DNA of 64,000 bases. Origin: Meandrina meandrites. Lineage: Eukaryota; Cnidaria; Anthozoa; Scleractinia; Meandrinidae. The notes below the pieces were generated by a model that was not told where the DNA came from, did no database searches, and saw only the letters and a list, made by a program, of their open reading frames with translations. The stretch is from the NCBI GenBank assembly GCA_963693305.1, contig OY855906.1, positions 18,589,661 to 18,653,660 on the forward strand. The letters run 5' to 3'. Below are positions 1 through 10,864 of this stretch, in pieces (position 1 is the stretch's first letter; each line of letters begins with the position of its first letter). Both the position numbers and the translations under genes were made by a program.

Positions 1-1380
1 TGCATTTTTTCTTTCTTTTTTTGAACTAAAGGCATTTTTTGTCATTCTTCACCGGTCATCGGAAAACATGTTACATCTGGATCGTGTTAGTCGCTGGCGT
101 TCTAATCAAATTATCAGGGCAGTTTGTTTGTGATATTTTTAGTTCTGACGAATTTCGCAGAAATTTTTTTTCCAAACTTGTTACGTGTGACGTGAAACTG
201 TTTTTAAGGATAATAAGATGGTTTTAAAAGAGAAGTTTCATTCACAGATCAACAGATAAATGTGACATACGCAGTCAAAAACTGAGACGTCGCGCCGCAA
301 TTCTCATGAGTTAATCAAGCGGAAAATTTGGTGAAGAATTACAAAACAAAGAGAAAGTAAAACACACGTAAACACTTCGCTTGGCCTTTTTTAATTCAAC
401 TCTAAAAATCATTTCTCATATTTGTAAAAGATAACTCGAGTTAGTTTTGTAATATTTAAATACTCGCCATTTCCATCTCTAAACTAATTTATTCATTATA
501 TTCACACAAGCACGTGCACGTGGGCAAAGCGATGAAAAACAACTGCTCTATTATTCAACGGAAAAAAGACTTACCATCTTTCCTTGGCTCTTTAGAAAAG
601 TAGGAAGTTATCTGTGAACTTGGTACAGCTTTTCGCTTTCGATTCTCTGCCATTTACGTTTTAAAGCGTTAGAATTATCTTGTGAACTACACTGTGCTGG
701 TGAAATTACACAATAAATACAGATCAATTACTTTCCGATTGCCAGTCAAATGCTTCACTTGAAAGTGACGTTTTTTCCGATACTCCGATAACAGCGATGA
801 ATATTTCTGCTTTCGTGATTGAAGAAAGATCGGAATGACGTTTGTGTTTAAAATAGTGGGAAGTGAATATGGTATGCACGCTAAACAAACATTTTTTAAC
901 TTTCAAATTATTTTCGGGGAGTTTCTTTTTGGGCATTCTTTTTGTGTTTTTTTTCCTTGTCAGTAACAAAACAAAAAATGATATATTTTCCATCTGGATG
1001 GAGACGGTCAAACCTCCAGAGGAGGTGGCTCGTCGTGCCGGCAGCCGGCCGGTTTTGAGAAGGCTGCTCATGGCAAGAACGTTTTCAAAATGGCGAACGA
1101 TTGACCGAACAATCACAGACGATGCGAACGATGGCGACAAGAAAAAGGAATCTAATTGAGCGATTTTGAGTTATATAGGATAGATTTGTCGATGTTTTTC
1201 CTTCTTGACGCGATCACAACAAGTCCTCAAACGCAGGGTATACCTCCTTTATTTGTATTCCCAAAAAAAGAAGAATGTGGAATGAGTAGAAAGGTGCGAA
1301 AACGTGGGTAACAGAAACTCTAGTCTATCCTAGATTTCATTCCTATTGCTTTTGATTCATACGTAAATTTATACAAATTT
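1..1380. other. No gene recognised
   Basis: Low-complexity AT-rich sequence with several short open frames (for example 863-1159 plus and 724-1140 minus) that overlap each other on opposite strands. None shows a known domain, coherent splice signals or a credible start context. I see nothing functional here. Confidence 0.5.
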
Positions 1381-1558
1381 TTTATTTATTTATTTATTTA
1401 ACATTTCTTTATACACGGTTAAAAATCATCAAGTAATATACTATTATTTAAAGTTATAATAAAAATTAATACTAATAAACTACTAATAAACAATCCATGC
1501 TGAATACTAATTAATAAAAATTGAAGTACATGTAGTAAAAACTAATTTAAATATTAAA

Positions 1559-4312
1559 CTAATCCTGTTTTCCATGAATGCCGTGTCTGACTTTGCTTTT
1601 AAATTGATTATAGGATGTTATCATCCTGAGATTGCAGGGTAGGCTGTTCCAGAGAGTTGCACCACTGTAACTAAAGCTATTTTTCATATAGTTAGTTCGT
1701 GGATTCGGTACAACCAGTTTGTTTTCGGAATCCCTTAAAGAATAGGGCATTCCGCTACGTTTTAGAAATTTAGACGATAGGTATTCAGGAACCAAGCCAT
1801 TTAAAGATTTATATACCATTAAGGCTTTCTGAATTTGACGTTGGGTACACAAATCTTTCCAACCTAGTTGTCGTATTAGACCTTTGGCATCAGTATCATA
1901 ACTAGAGGAAGTTAATACGCGAGCGGCGCGGTTCTGAAGCTTTTGTAGCCTGTCCGACAAAGTTTTACCGCAATTACCCCAGACAAGATTGCAATAGTCA
2001 AAATGAGGTTGAATTAGAGCACTGTATATATAAAGCAGTGTAGCTGGTGGAACAAAAGGCCTAACTCGTTTTATGGCACCAATCCCAGATGCAATCTTTT
2101 TAGACAATTTATCAATATGGGTTTGCCAAGTTAGGTTTTCGTCGATCAACACACCAAGCGATTTGACTGAGGAGACACGATTTATTGGAACATTATTAAT
2201 CGAGAGCTCAAGTGTATTTGGAAGGGTACTTAATCTTTGTCTGGAACCAATCAACATAAATTCAGTTTTAGTCGCGTTTAAAGTAAGTTTATTAGAAGTA
2301 AGCCAATTGTTTAAATTACTTAGATCGTGATTTAGATTAGACTGTATAGAGCTCAGATCCACTCCCGCATATGTGATGTGGGTGTCATCAGCATACATCC
2401 TAGGCTGACATGTTGATAGGCAGTTGGGCAAGTCATTAATGTAAATAAGAAATAATAGAGGACCTAGGATTGTTCCTTGAGGTACCCCACATTTTAGCGA
2501 ACAGGTTTGAGAAAGATAACCATTAACAAGACATCGTTGTGTGCGGCTAGACAAATATGAGTTGAACCAGTCAAGAGCTACTCCTTGAACTCCGTAAAGG
2601 TTCATTTTAGTTAAAAGAATTTCGTGATCAACGGTGTCGAATGCTTTTTTTAAATCGAGAAAAACTACAGCATTAACATTTCCGCGATCGATATTAAACG
2701 CCCAACTATCGGTAGCTTCTAATAGAGCAGTAACAGTTGAATGCAATGAACGAAAGCCCGACTGTTGTTTAGAAATTACGTCCTCTTTCGTTAGAAAGCT
2801 ATATAGCTGGTCATACACGATCCTCTCGAATACCTTAGCAATTACTGGAATGACTGAAATTGGTCGATAATTATTTAGATCAGATCGCTCACCCTGCTTA
2901 AACAACGGAGTAACTCTAGCACATTTCCAATCGTCAGGAAATATACCAGAAGTCAAAGACTTGTTTAAGAGGTCAGATAAAGGGACCGAAATAAAATCAG
3001 CACATTCACGGATTAATCTGGCAGAAATGTTATCAAGACCTGTTGCTTTAGATCTAGATAATTTGTTTAGATGAGAAAAAACAACATTACTGCTAGTTGG
3101 ACAGAAATGGAATGTTTTGTTGTCACAAGTGATAAAGTTAGTGTAGCTCGAATCATCATTTTGACCTATTGGAGGCATTTCATTGGCAAGTCTGGGCCCG
3201 ATTGTTGAAAAATGGTCATTAAAAGTATCTGAAATTTCACTAGAATTATTGATTACAGCGTCATTTACTTTTAGTTCTTTCACAGTCTCATTGCTTTTAC
3301 GGCGAGATGTAAGTTCATTAATCGTTTGCCAAGTTTTCTTAGAGTTGCCCTCAAATTGCACAAAAGCTTTCGAAAAATAAGATTCCTTAGCAGTTTTGAT
3401 CCTATTATTTATTGCGTTTCGCAGCTTTTTATACTTTGCCCAATCGCATGTATCATTTGACTTAACAGCTTTTCTCTTGGCAGCGTCACGATCGCGCATA
3501 CCTTTCTTCAAGTCTGAGTTGATCCAGGGTGCCTTATGCGATCTTATACGTTTAGTTCTAAATGGAGCATGTATGTTGACAATGCTCAGAAATTTTGCTT
3601 TCCAGTTAGCCCACAAAATATTTGGATCATCAGAATTACAGCTCCAGTCTTGTTGATAGATATCGTTACGAAATTTTCCACGATTAAAGTTTTGAAAATT
3701 TCTGTAAGATATGGTAGAATGCCCCTTTGATGGGAAATCGTGAGATAGTTTACGATAGACATAAATAAGGCTATGATCGCTGATGCCAATATGAGAGACT
3801 TTGGAACAGACTACCCTGTCAACATAGTTCGTATAGATTAAGTCAATTAATGTTGATGAGGATTCAGTTATACGGGTCGGTTCAGTGATGAGTTGTTGGA
3901 GCCCATATACATCAGATATTTCACATAAACGACGAGTATTCGTATCATAATGGGGAGAGGCCAAATTGCAGTTAATATCACCTACTAAGTAATATTCAAA
4001 GCCAAGGGAATCTAATTTACCGATAAGTGATTCATAATACGAAAATAACTCTATCGAGGAATAAGGAGGCCTGTACCAAGTGATTACAAAAAATGGCTTT
4101 GAATTGGGTTTACAAATTTCTAGACATAAATTTTCAAGGTTATCTACATTCAAATCAGAACGAACCACAAAATTAATCGAAGTTTTTAAGTAGAAGCACA
4201 CACCTCCGCCATTTCTATCTCTATCACGACGAATTAATTCATAGCCTGGAATATGGAGAATAAGAGATATTTGAAAAAGTGGCCATTGGGGAAGGGGTGT
4301 GATTATTTTCAT
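1559..4312 (-). CDS. LINE ORF2: partial endonuclease + reverse transcriptase
   Basis: A 917-codon open frame. Residues about 20-185 match the C-terminal two-thirds of an APE-type endonuclease: YRPP near 79, GDIN near 110, and the catalytic SDHS near 178. The catalytic N-terminus of the nuclease is missing, so this copy lost roughly the first hundred residues by internal deletion. Residues about 440-720 are a reverse transcriptase, with NNYRPIS, LDLKKAFDTVDH, GVPQGTILGPLLF and the YADD active site near residue 640. A C-terminal extension ending near NSLPCNLR is typical of CR1/Jockey-group elements. The RT frame has no stops, so the insertion is fairly young, but the truncated nuclease should make it unable to nick target DNA. 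The first ATG used here lies inside the degraded nuclease and is not the ancestral start. Confidence 0.88.
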   Translation of the reverse strand: MKIITPLPQWPLFQISLILHIPGYELIRRDRDRNGGGVCFYLKTSINFVVRSDLNVDNLENLCLEICKPNSKPFFVITWYRPPYSSIELFSYYESLIGKLDSLGFEYYLVGDINCNLASPHYDTNTRRLCEISDVYGLQQLITEPTRITESSSTLIDLIYTNYVDRVVCSKVSHIGISDHSLIYVYRKLSHDFPSKGHSTISYRNFQNFNRGKFRNDIYQQDWSCNSDDPNILWANWKAKFLSIVNIHAPFRTKRIRSHKAPWINSDLKKGMRDRDAAKRKAVKSNDTCDWAKYKKLRNAINNRIKTAKESYFSKAFVQFEGNSKKTWQTINELTSRRKSNETVKELKVNDAVINNSSEISDTFNDHFSTIGPRLANEMPPIGQNDDSSYTNFITCDNKTFHFCPTSSNVVFSHLNKLSRSKATGLDNISARLIRECADFISVPLSDLLNKSLTSGIFPDDWKCARVTPLFKQGERSDLNNYRPISVIPVIAKVFERIVYDQLYSFLTKEDVISKQQSGFRSLHSTVTALLEATDSWAFNIDRGNVNAVVFLDLKKAFDTVDHEILLTKMNLYGVQGVALDWFNSYLSSRTQRCLVNGYLSQTCSLKCGVPQGTILGPLLFLIYINDLPNCLSTCQPRMYADDTHITYAGVDLSSIQSNLNHDLSNLNNWLTSNKLTLNATKTEFMLIGSRQRLSTLPNTLELSINNVPINRVSSVKSLGVLIDENLTWQTHIDKLSKKIASGIGAIKRVRPFVPPATLLYIYSALIQPHFDYCNLVWGNCGKTLSDRLQKLQNRAARVLTSSSYDTDAKGLIRQLGWKDLCTQRQIQKALMVYKSLNGLVPEYLSSKFLKRSGMPYSLRDSENKLVVPNPRTNYMKNSFSYSGATLWNSLPCNLRMITSYNQFKSKVRHGIHGKQD

Positions 4313-4376
4313 TCATTAAAACATGATCCAACAAATTTGTTGAGATATCAGACTCGACATTCATTTAACTCGGGGA

Positions 4377-6691
4377 TCAATTATCCCTTAAAAAACTTAT
4401 AAAGTTTCTTTGCAACAGTTCGTTACCTTCTTTATTTAAGTGGAGTCTGCCTTTGTTAAGTCCCTTTGAGGTAATGTTCGAGTGGCTTACGAGTTTCCAA
4501 TCGTTTTGCCTACAAAATTGCTTCAGGCGTCGGTTAACAGCTTTGACTGCATCTCCGTAGGCATCGTTCCTTGTTGTTAGCTCAGATACGATTATCTCTG
4601 CCTCACACGCACCCTCAATTTCTCTGGCTAGGTCAACAATAGCATCCGCGACATCATTCGGCGGAGAAGATCTCAAATCATTGGTGCCCACATGTAAACA
4701 AATTTGGTCAGGGGATCTTTCAATCGTAGGAATACCGTAAACACCCGCAGATAAGCCGCACCTTTTTTCCAAAAATCGTTGCTCAAAATCGGGGGTGCGG
4801 CTTATCTGCGGGAACATTTCAAAAAGGTGCTGTACATTTCAGTCAATTGACACTTTTATGGAAGCCTTTGTTAGCAGATCCTGTAAGCGGTTTATGATCG
4901 CTTTTCTAGAACAGGAAAACGTCACACAGCACAAAATTTCCATTCCCCTACAAAGCTGTTTGCACCATCGTCGACGGCCTGGAAATGAAATAATCGATCC
5001 CCGGCCTCTACGAGTGAGAAAATTCCATGCTATTCTTGAGTATTCGCGTGGTCGAACTTTGCCATTTAGTACTTCGATGACAAATTGATTACAAAACTCT
5101 CTTTGTGCAACAAGTTTATCTCTGACAGTTGGCTCTCAAATCTATTTGTGGGTCACGATAGCCACGAACAGCAGAATCTCCCTCCATCTCCCTCCATCTT
5201 GAAACTTGAGTAAAGAAACATCGTTCTCGGCCTAGTCCCAACGTGTTCGATCTAAAGCCTGGTTACTAAGCTACGAACGTTCGACAAACGTAAACACACG
5301 CGTTCTTGTTCGCAAAAATTTGTGGAAAAAAGTATTGAATGAAGTAATACCTGTCAACAAGTACCAGAAAAAGATCATTCATATGTCAAAGTTAAAGGAG
5401 ATGATGCTCATTATATTTAAACGCTAAAATTGTTGGTGAGACTTTGATGTTTAATTCCGTTTCATTGCCATAGTGAGTTACATTCGATGAAGAAGACTTC
5501 TGAAGACTCTTTTATTAACAAAACTTTTTTTCCAAAATTTAAGTTGCTAAATTCAGGGTGCGGCTTATCTGCGGGTGCGGCTTATCTGCGGGTGTTTACG
5601 GTAATGTGTGATTTCATGTCACGAATGTTAGCTCCAGGGAATGGCTTGACAACTACTCGGTGACCCACGGCTTTAGCAACTTTTATACCATGAACATTCT
5701 TTATGATGGAGTCTCCAACAACGACTGTTATCCTCTCGTCATTCTGTGCTGAAGCCCCACTGTCGGTATGGTTAGGCTTGTTGTTCGTGGAGGTATATTT
5801 AGATTTCGTTCCAGTTGAAGACATTCTTTGTTTCTTGTTAACACCAGTTTTAACAGTTTTGCAGTCGTTAGTGTTCTCTTGAGACTCTTGAGACTCTTGA
5901 TCCTTAATTTCATCTTGAATTAATGACCTTGAACTATGGAAATTTGCCGATGATGGCGTAGTATCTGAAATGTTCACTCGGCTTTGTTGGTACAGATCTT
6001 TCGAAATAATTGAAACAACGAGTTTTAACGAATCTCGCTCCTCTTTTATGCGGTCGTAACGTTCGCTCATGGCGGCCATCTGTGTACGTAAATAGTCGTT
6101 TTCTTCTTTAAACCTTTTGATCGAAGACTCCAAACCTACTTCAGTAGGACGATCATGTGAGCAGGACATTTTTTGTTTGATGTCACGTATCTCAGATCTA
6201 AGATCTTCCATAAGAGGACTGAGACGATGATAACATGGACAATTTCTAGCCACGGGTTGGTCATCATTAGTCCTGACAGCCTCGATGTCGTTAGCAACGC
6301 TCTTGTTGGTAGAGCTCGGGCGAGAGTCTTTGTTCAAAATTGCTGACTTCAGTCTCTCTGACAAAGCGGCTTTATTTCCTGCTTTAGTTAAACCTCGCAT
6401 GTCAAGCTCAGACTTGAGTTCTTTAAGGCTAAGGTTTTTAAGTTCTTTTCCTTTTAGGGCTGTTCGGAGTAGTTGGTCGTTGCTATTCGTCCCACCATCT
6501 TTCACAAGAAAGGCTGTTCGAAGTAGTTGGTCGTTGCTACTTGTCCCACCATCTTTCACAAGAAAACCGCCGTTATTCGTTGGATCAGCACATAACATGG
6601 AAATATCCGGCCAAGAAGACGACCTTCGCAACGTATTCGAGGAAGAAACTGGACCCTCTTTCGGAGCACATGTCAAACGTCTTGCCGCCAT
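4377..6691 (-). pseudogene. LINE ORF1: SAP-like domain, coiled coil and SGNH esterase, split by a MITE
   Basis: The upstream part (6691 to 5602) begins MAARRLTCAP. It carries a duplicated 20-residue block (FLVKDGGT...NDQLLRTA, near residues 44-82), a SAP-like helix-turn-helix near 83-118 (LKNLSLKELKSELDMRGLTK), a probable coiled coil near 195-235 and the SGNH block-I motif VVVGDS near 325. The downstream part (4733 to 4377) carries block III (GTND) and the terminal catalytic-type block GRLHLNKEG. The two halves form one esterase domain separated only by the 867-bp insertion at 4735-5601; removing the insert plus one TA keeps the frame. CR1/L2 ORF1 proteins of this type are RNA-binding retrotransposition factors with a lipase-like fold. 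As it stands the protein is truncated after block I. Confidence 0.82.
4735..5601. mobile_element. TA-flanked MITE (copy 1) inserted in LINE ORF1
   Basis: 867 bp bounded by inverted repeats of about 28 bp. The left end begins CCGTAAACACCCGCAGATAA and the right end is its complement, and both sides carry the TA target dinucleotide (4733-4734 and 5602-5603). TA duplication and short TIRs fit Tc1/mariner-type non-autonomous elements. No transposase frame is present. An 846-bp relative lies at 41092-41937. Confidence 0.88.
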
Positions 6692-6699
6692 TATGCTAA

Positions 6700-7310
6700 T
6701 GTACTACCATATATTGGTTTTTATTCTACCTACACAGGGAAGAAAATTTCATCTATTATTAATAGGTATTGCAAAGATTTAAATGTAAAAGTTATATTCT
6801 CTCCATTCAAACTTATTAGTATGTTTAGTCCTAAGGATTTTATTCACGTGTTGTGTATCAGTTTACGTGTGCGAGCTGTGGAGCTCGTTATATTGGTGAA
6901 ACCAATAGGCATTTTCACACACGTGTTAATGAACATCTTTTCCGGGACAAAAATTCCCATGTTTTTAAACATCTTAATTGTTCTAGGCATTGTCGAGATA
7001 GTTGTGATGCCTCTAATTTAAGATTATTGATTCTGCTAAGACTTTCTCACAACTTAAAATCAAGGAGAGTTTTCATATTGAATGGTTAAATCCAGAACTC
7101 AACAAACAAGTTGAGCATGTCAATTTATCGTTAGACTTTTAATGTATCAATTTCAGCTTAGTGGTTATGTCACTATTGTTCTTTTCTATTTTTATTGGTT
7201 AGTTTAAATAAGTTTGCATTTTACGTTAATTTGAATTTATAAAGGCTCATTGTATAGGCTGTTACATATATAATAACGATCATTCTGTAAACCTTATATA
7301 TTCATTATGG
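6700..7310 (+). pseudogene. Penelope-like element 3' remnant (GIY-YIG endonuclease)
   Basis: Plus-strand frames encode the C-terminal region of a Penelope-like retroelement. The GIY-YIG nuclease core is visible near 6850-6935 (GARYIGETNRHFHTRVNEHL), preceded by a CxxC pair (CASC) and followed by a Cys/His segment. The reading frame shifts at least twice, once near 6850 just before the nuclease and once near 7020, and ends at a TAA near 7141. The reverse transcriptase is absent, so this is a 5'-truncated, dead copy. The AT-rich tail runs to about 7310, where a hammerhead-like motif follows. Penelope-like elements use RT plus GIY-YIG nuclease. Confidence 0.85.
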
Positions 7311-7338
7311 CTGATGATGATATTTGAAACATCGAAAC
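7311..7338 (+). ncRNA. Hammerhead-ribozyme-like motif at PLE end (degenerate)
   Basis: The segment CTGATGA ... GAAAC has the two conserved core blocks of a hammerhead ribozyme at the right spacing and lies at the end of the Penelope-like remnant. Hammerhead motifs are known in the terminal repeats of Penelope-like elements. Stem II is weak here (GAT/ATC with a bulge), so an active fold is doubtful. Confidence 0.35.
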
Positions 7339-7344
7339 ATGTTC

Positions 7345-7733
7345 CAAAAACTAAAAAGCGTTGTTGTGTTTTTAAAAAGTTATTTAGTTCCTGTAAAAAC
7401 TCAAGTTGATTTGTTTGGTTGTTTGGCGCGTAGATGTTACAACGTGATAATTTTTTGGAGCCAAGAGTAATCGTAATTAGCACTATTCTCCCTGACTTGC
7501 TACTATGACAGTAATCCACCTTTGCTATGGTTGGTACCATGGGAGAAAAATATCTCGCTTCCCCATTCATTTTTCCAGATAATTTTGTCTTTCAGCTCAG
7601 AATATGTCTCTTGAAGAAAGTAGATATTTGTTTTAGAATCTTTCAAGAACGAAAAAATACTTCTTCTCTTAATCTGATCCCATATCCCTCGAACATTTAG
7701 CGATAAAATATCTAATTTTACAGATGTCTGCAT
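7345..7733 (-). pseudogene. L1/Tx1-like LINE endonuclease, 5' part only
   Basis: The minus strand encodes the start of an APE-type endonuclease (LSLNVRGIWDQIKRRSIFSF, then FLQET and HGTNHSKGG) from a start at 7733. A frame change near 7540 leads to the second half with NIYAPNN. The frame is cut at about 7345, just where the GDFN motif of the nuclease should come; sequence beyond it belongs to the Penelope-like remnant. No reverse transcriptase of this copy remains downstream. The layout matches the LINE at 44.15-46.0 kb, whose endonuclease is a close relative. Confidence 0.8.
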
Positions 7734-7980
7734 AGTAAATAAGTAACGTACAAAGGAAAAAAAAGAACTACAACTAGTGACTAATGATATCGATAACAAA
7801 AGGTCAACAACAAAAAGAAAGCTTACTAACACACAAGCGAATTTGCAACGCATGCACACACAATCACAAACACAACTACCAAAAAAAAAATAAAATGTTG
7901 CGAGAGTTAACCTTCTCAAAGCTTGCAGTCTGTCGTTGTCCCCAATTTACCAGATGTTCTTATCGATGTTCTTGATTACA

Positions 7981-8575
7981 TTAAAGGTATTCGAGATCTT
8001 CTAGTTCACAGATTCTGATAGGCCTTCCTTCAGGCGAGGTTTTAACAAAGATCTTCCCATCCATGGTCCAGATGCTCAAGATTAAACCGTTGTTTTGCAT
8101 TTCGTTAGCCCGGTTGACAATCTTCTTTCTATACGATGTGAGGCTTTCAAATAGATAGATCTTCTCCGATGCGGCCCGTGTCATGGCGGTCGAGGCGGGG
8201 AAAAGGCTCGAAACCTTTACATTTCTTAATTTTGTCCGGGATTTGTAAAGCTTGGTTTTGACCTTGTGATTGATAAATTTTACGATGATCGGTTTGACGC
8301 CCTTTCTTCTTAATTTGTGGGATATCTCGATATCTTGGGGGTTGACTGGCATGTCCAGTGCATCTGCCAACTTTAAGACCACCTCTTCAGTTGTCGTATA
8401 TGCTTCTTCGGGGATTCCATGAATTTCTAGAGAATTCTTTTGCGTGTACTGTTGTAAGTTGTCCTGAAGGTCGTAGAGCTCGGTGATTTCTTCCTGTTGT
8501 TCCCCCAGCAGTTTTTTCGGTTCGGCCAAGTCGCGTTCCGTGTCAGCACACTGCTTTGCATACCGTGTACCTAAA
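7981..8575 (-). pseudogene. L1/Tx1-like LINE ORF1 (RNA-binding protein), 5' truncated
   Basis: About 195 residues with an N-terminal coiled-coil stretch (QQEEITELYDLQDNLQQYTQ), then an RRM-like core containing NSLEIHGIPEE and HKLRRKG, and a C-terminal domain with DGKIFVKTSPEGRPIRI. This is the plan of L1-type ORF1 proteins, which bind their own RNA as trimers. The frame continues upstream of the first full-length frame to about 8575 without an ATG, so the true start is lost. It lies directly upstream of the endonuclease remnant in the same orientation, as expected for ORF1-ORF2 order. Confidence 0.75.
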
Positions 8576-8999
8576 AACCCTGTTGGACCTTGACCTATAG
8601 CTAGCTAACTCTTACTAAAGTTCTCATTCAGTCTGAACGCGAGTCTCTCCATCCTGATGGCACATCAACGCAACAAGCGAGGATATCCTTCCCGTGAGCC
8701 ACCTTAGTAACTGTAACGCCGATGACCTAAAAATAACTCGAGAACAATCCTCAGGGGATGACAGGGAGACCCTGTCCTGGCATCATACTCTCTTGATATT
8801 AAATCTATTTGATCAGATACTAAAGACTCACAAGATAATTGTTTTTTATTATTATTAATTTTCATTCACACACCACACACTATTTACAATATAATTCTAC
8901 GACACTTAATGACTTAAAGGAAAAACAAAAAAAAACAAAAAAAAAACAACAAACTCACCTAGTTTACAACACTTTTTTTCTGTTCCATAATCTTAGGTG
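8576..8999. other. No gene recognised; LINE flank and A-rich tract
   Basis: Probable 5' flank of the LINE above and 3' flank of the next LINE. It contains an A-rich stretch (about 8920-8950) and a TTATTATTATTA run near 8846-8859 that may be the 3' tail of the LINE at 9-10.7 kb. Nothing else seen. Confidence 0.4.
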
Positions 9000-10706
9000 T
9001 AATACATACATGTAACAGTGAATAATAAAAACTACCCAGGACAAAAGCCGGCCCATTTTTTATTAAATTGATTTAAAGTATTATTCTTAGTGCAAATGTA
9101 TTTTTCTGTTTCATATTTGATTTTGATCTTTATCTTAAAGCCAGCAAGGTGTGGAAGAATTTGAGATCTTCTGCAATCCCAGAGGTATAATTTGGCTATC
9201 AACAGGAGATAATTAAGTAGGGGACATTCTAAAGCTAAGATTCCCAGTAATACATCCTTTAAAGTAAGGTGAGCAAATTCATTTGATAGCAAGTAGAAGT
9301 AAAATTCAAAATCTTCTCAGAAAAGCTTTGTTAATACACAGTCGAAAAGAAGGTGTCTTAAGGTTTCCGGCTTGAACTTACAAAAGGAACATTTGTCGTC
9401 TGTGATAAATCCTATCCTACATAATTTAGTATTAGTATAAAGTATAGAGTTTAGAAGCTTATATTGAAAAGCCTTAACATATGCCTCAGAGCAGATAATG
9501 TGCGGCAGGAGAAACGCTTTTTCAAGTTGATCATCATTTAAGTTGAAATCACGTTTAAGAACTAATGAATAAGTAGAAAATAATTGTGCTTTTTTACTTA
9601 TAATCAGTGCATAATAGTCTTTCGATTTTTTCGTTAAAATATCAAAACTATTGTTTTTAATAATCAAAGAGGGTGTTGTTTCCCTGAAGGTTTGACTATT
9701 GTTTTTGGAGTTTGATTTTAATTTTAAGTTGGACAGTATTGCATGTCTGAGACCTGCCCACGCTAAAAAATTTGCCCTTTCAATGTCTTTTGCGATAATA
9801 GGATAAGACTATGTGATATTTAAATCAAATCGAAGGTCGGTGACATAAGTGGGACCGGACTCAAAAAAAGTTTTGTAGAATATGGGTTTGTTGTCTATAC
9901 GAATGTCTTTGTTATTCCATAATATTTCTTGCCATTGTTTCTCTGTAGAAAACGCTTCTTGGAAATCTGCCCACCATTGAAGCAGCTCAGTATAAAAGTT
10001 TGAAGAGATCGGAAGATCTTTTAAATCATAATTGCAAAGAAATAAGAACAGGCCACCAAAACTTTATAGTATATGTAGCAAGTAGTGCTTCCATGCGCCA
10101 TCATTTTAGGTGAGTCTTAATGATTTAATCATCGTTTCTAAATTAATCATTTTTAAACCACTTTTTTTATAATCATTTATTGCTGACAAACGTGTGACTT
10201 TGTCTACCCCTTTCCATAAAAATTTAAATATCAGTCGGTTTAGCTCTTGGATCACTCCCTGGGGGATGGTCAGCAACGATGACACATAAACAAATTTTGG
10301 AATAATTAACGATTTTATTACGGTTACCTTCCCATAAAGAGAAAGACCCCTTGAAGACCAGATATTTACGAGTTTTATAACGCTGTCCAGTTTTTCTATA
10401 AAATTTTCCTCTTGCAGTAATTTCTGATCATAAGAGTAATATACACCTAAGGCTTTAATCGGCTCATCAGGCCATTTAATGCCAAGGGGTTTTGTTTTAT
10501 TTTCTTTCAAAGATCCAATCCACATTCCTTCAGTTTTAGTGGGATTAATTGCCAGACCTGAGAGCTTCTCAAAGTCGGCTAGCAGTCTGAAAAGAGCTTG
10601 AGCCGAGGCGATGTCTGAAAGGACTGCAGTGGTGTCGTCTGTGTATTGAAGCAACTTTGTCTCATTCTTACCGATAGCGATACCATTTATCATCGAGTTC
10701 TGTCTT
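9000..10706 (-). pseudogene. L1/Tx1-like LINE, 3' half of RT and C-terminal domain
   Basis: Starts abruptly at about 10706 within the reverse transcriptase, just before the active-site block (QYTDDTTAVL, a variant of YADD). It continues through thumb-like and connection segments (LNRLIFKFLWKG, typical of L1/Tx1 elements) to about 10106. After several breaks come 9667-9317, with a Cys-rich knuckle (CSFCKFKPETLRHLLFDC), and 9292-9032. The copy is 5' truncated and has lost frame repeatedly. Its first bases coincide with the splice donor of the T-box exon upstream, so a 248-codon open frame runs from the exon into the RT. Confidence 0.85.
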
Positions 10707-10708
10707 AC

Positions 10709-10864
10709 AAGATAATTTTGGTACGCTGTAACCGCTATGAATTTTGTTTCTGGAAAGACAAAGGTTTTTGTCTTCGTCATGCCCATTATGTCTTTTTGCG
10801 GCTCTTCAGGATTCTTGACAACATAAATTTGAGGCTGATATTTATGCATCAAATTTAAAATGAT
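10709..10864 (-). CDS. Internal exon of a T-box transcription factor gene
   Basis: A 52-codon exon encoding IILNLMHKYQPQIYVVK ... FVFPETKFIAVTAYQN. This is the segment of the T-box DNA-binding domain that runs from the IILNSMHKYQPR motif to AVTAYQN. The acceptor is strong (TTACTAAT branch-like site, then AAATTTCAG, ending at 10865). The exon is a whole number of codons, and both boundaries sit where T-box genes commonly have introns. A donor GTAAGA follows at 10708. T-box proteins are nuclear developmental regulators. Residues differ from all main subfamilies (QIYVVKNPEEPQKD), so I do not assign one. Neighbouring exons (for example one with NPFAKGFR) were not found in the window. It could be a lone exon of a live gene or a fragment caught next to the LINE. 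Confidence 0.8.

Larger units (their letters stand above)
1381..6700 (-). mobile_element. CR1/L2-like non-LTR retrotransposon (LINE), nearly full length
   Basis: Two ORFs on the minus strand, ORF1 (6691 to 4377) and ORF2 (4312 to 1559), are followed by an AT-rich 3' region ending in a TTTA microsatellite at 1381-1400, the kind of short-repeat 3' tail seen in CR1/L2 LINEs. ORF1 has a GDS/GTND SGNH-hydrolase signature and ORF2 has endonuclease plus reverse transcriptase. The 5' end is not defined; it stops near 6700 where a plus-strand Penelope-like remnant begins. The same 3'-end family recurs nested at about 39.65-40.1 kb (shared TTTATTTATACACGGT motif). ORF1 is interrupted by an 867-bp MITE. 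Confidence 0.85.

Noticed and set aside
863..1159. 98-codon plus-strand ORF with hydrophobic start
   Set aside because: Overlaps a longer antisense frame; no domain, no splice or promoter evidence.
10106..10852. A natural T-box/reverse-transcriptase fusion gene
   Set aside because: The exon has an acceptor and a usable donor at the joint and the RT is 5' truncated and decayed, so read-through is more likely accidental than a real fusion protein.
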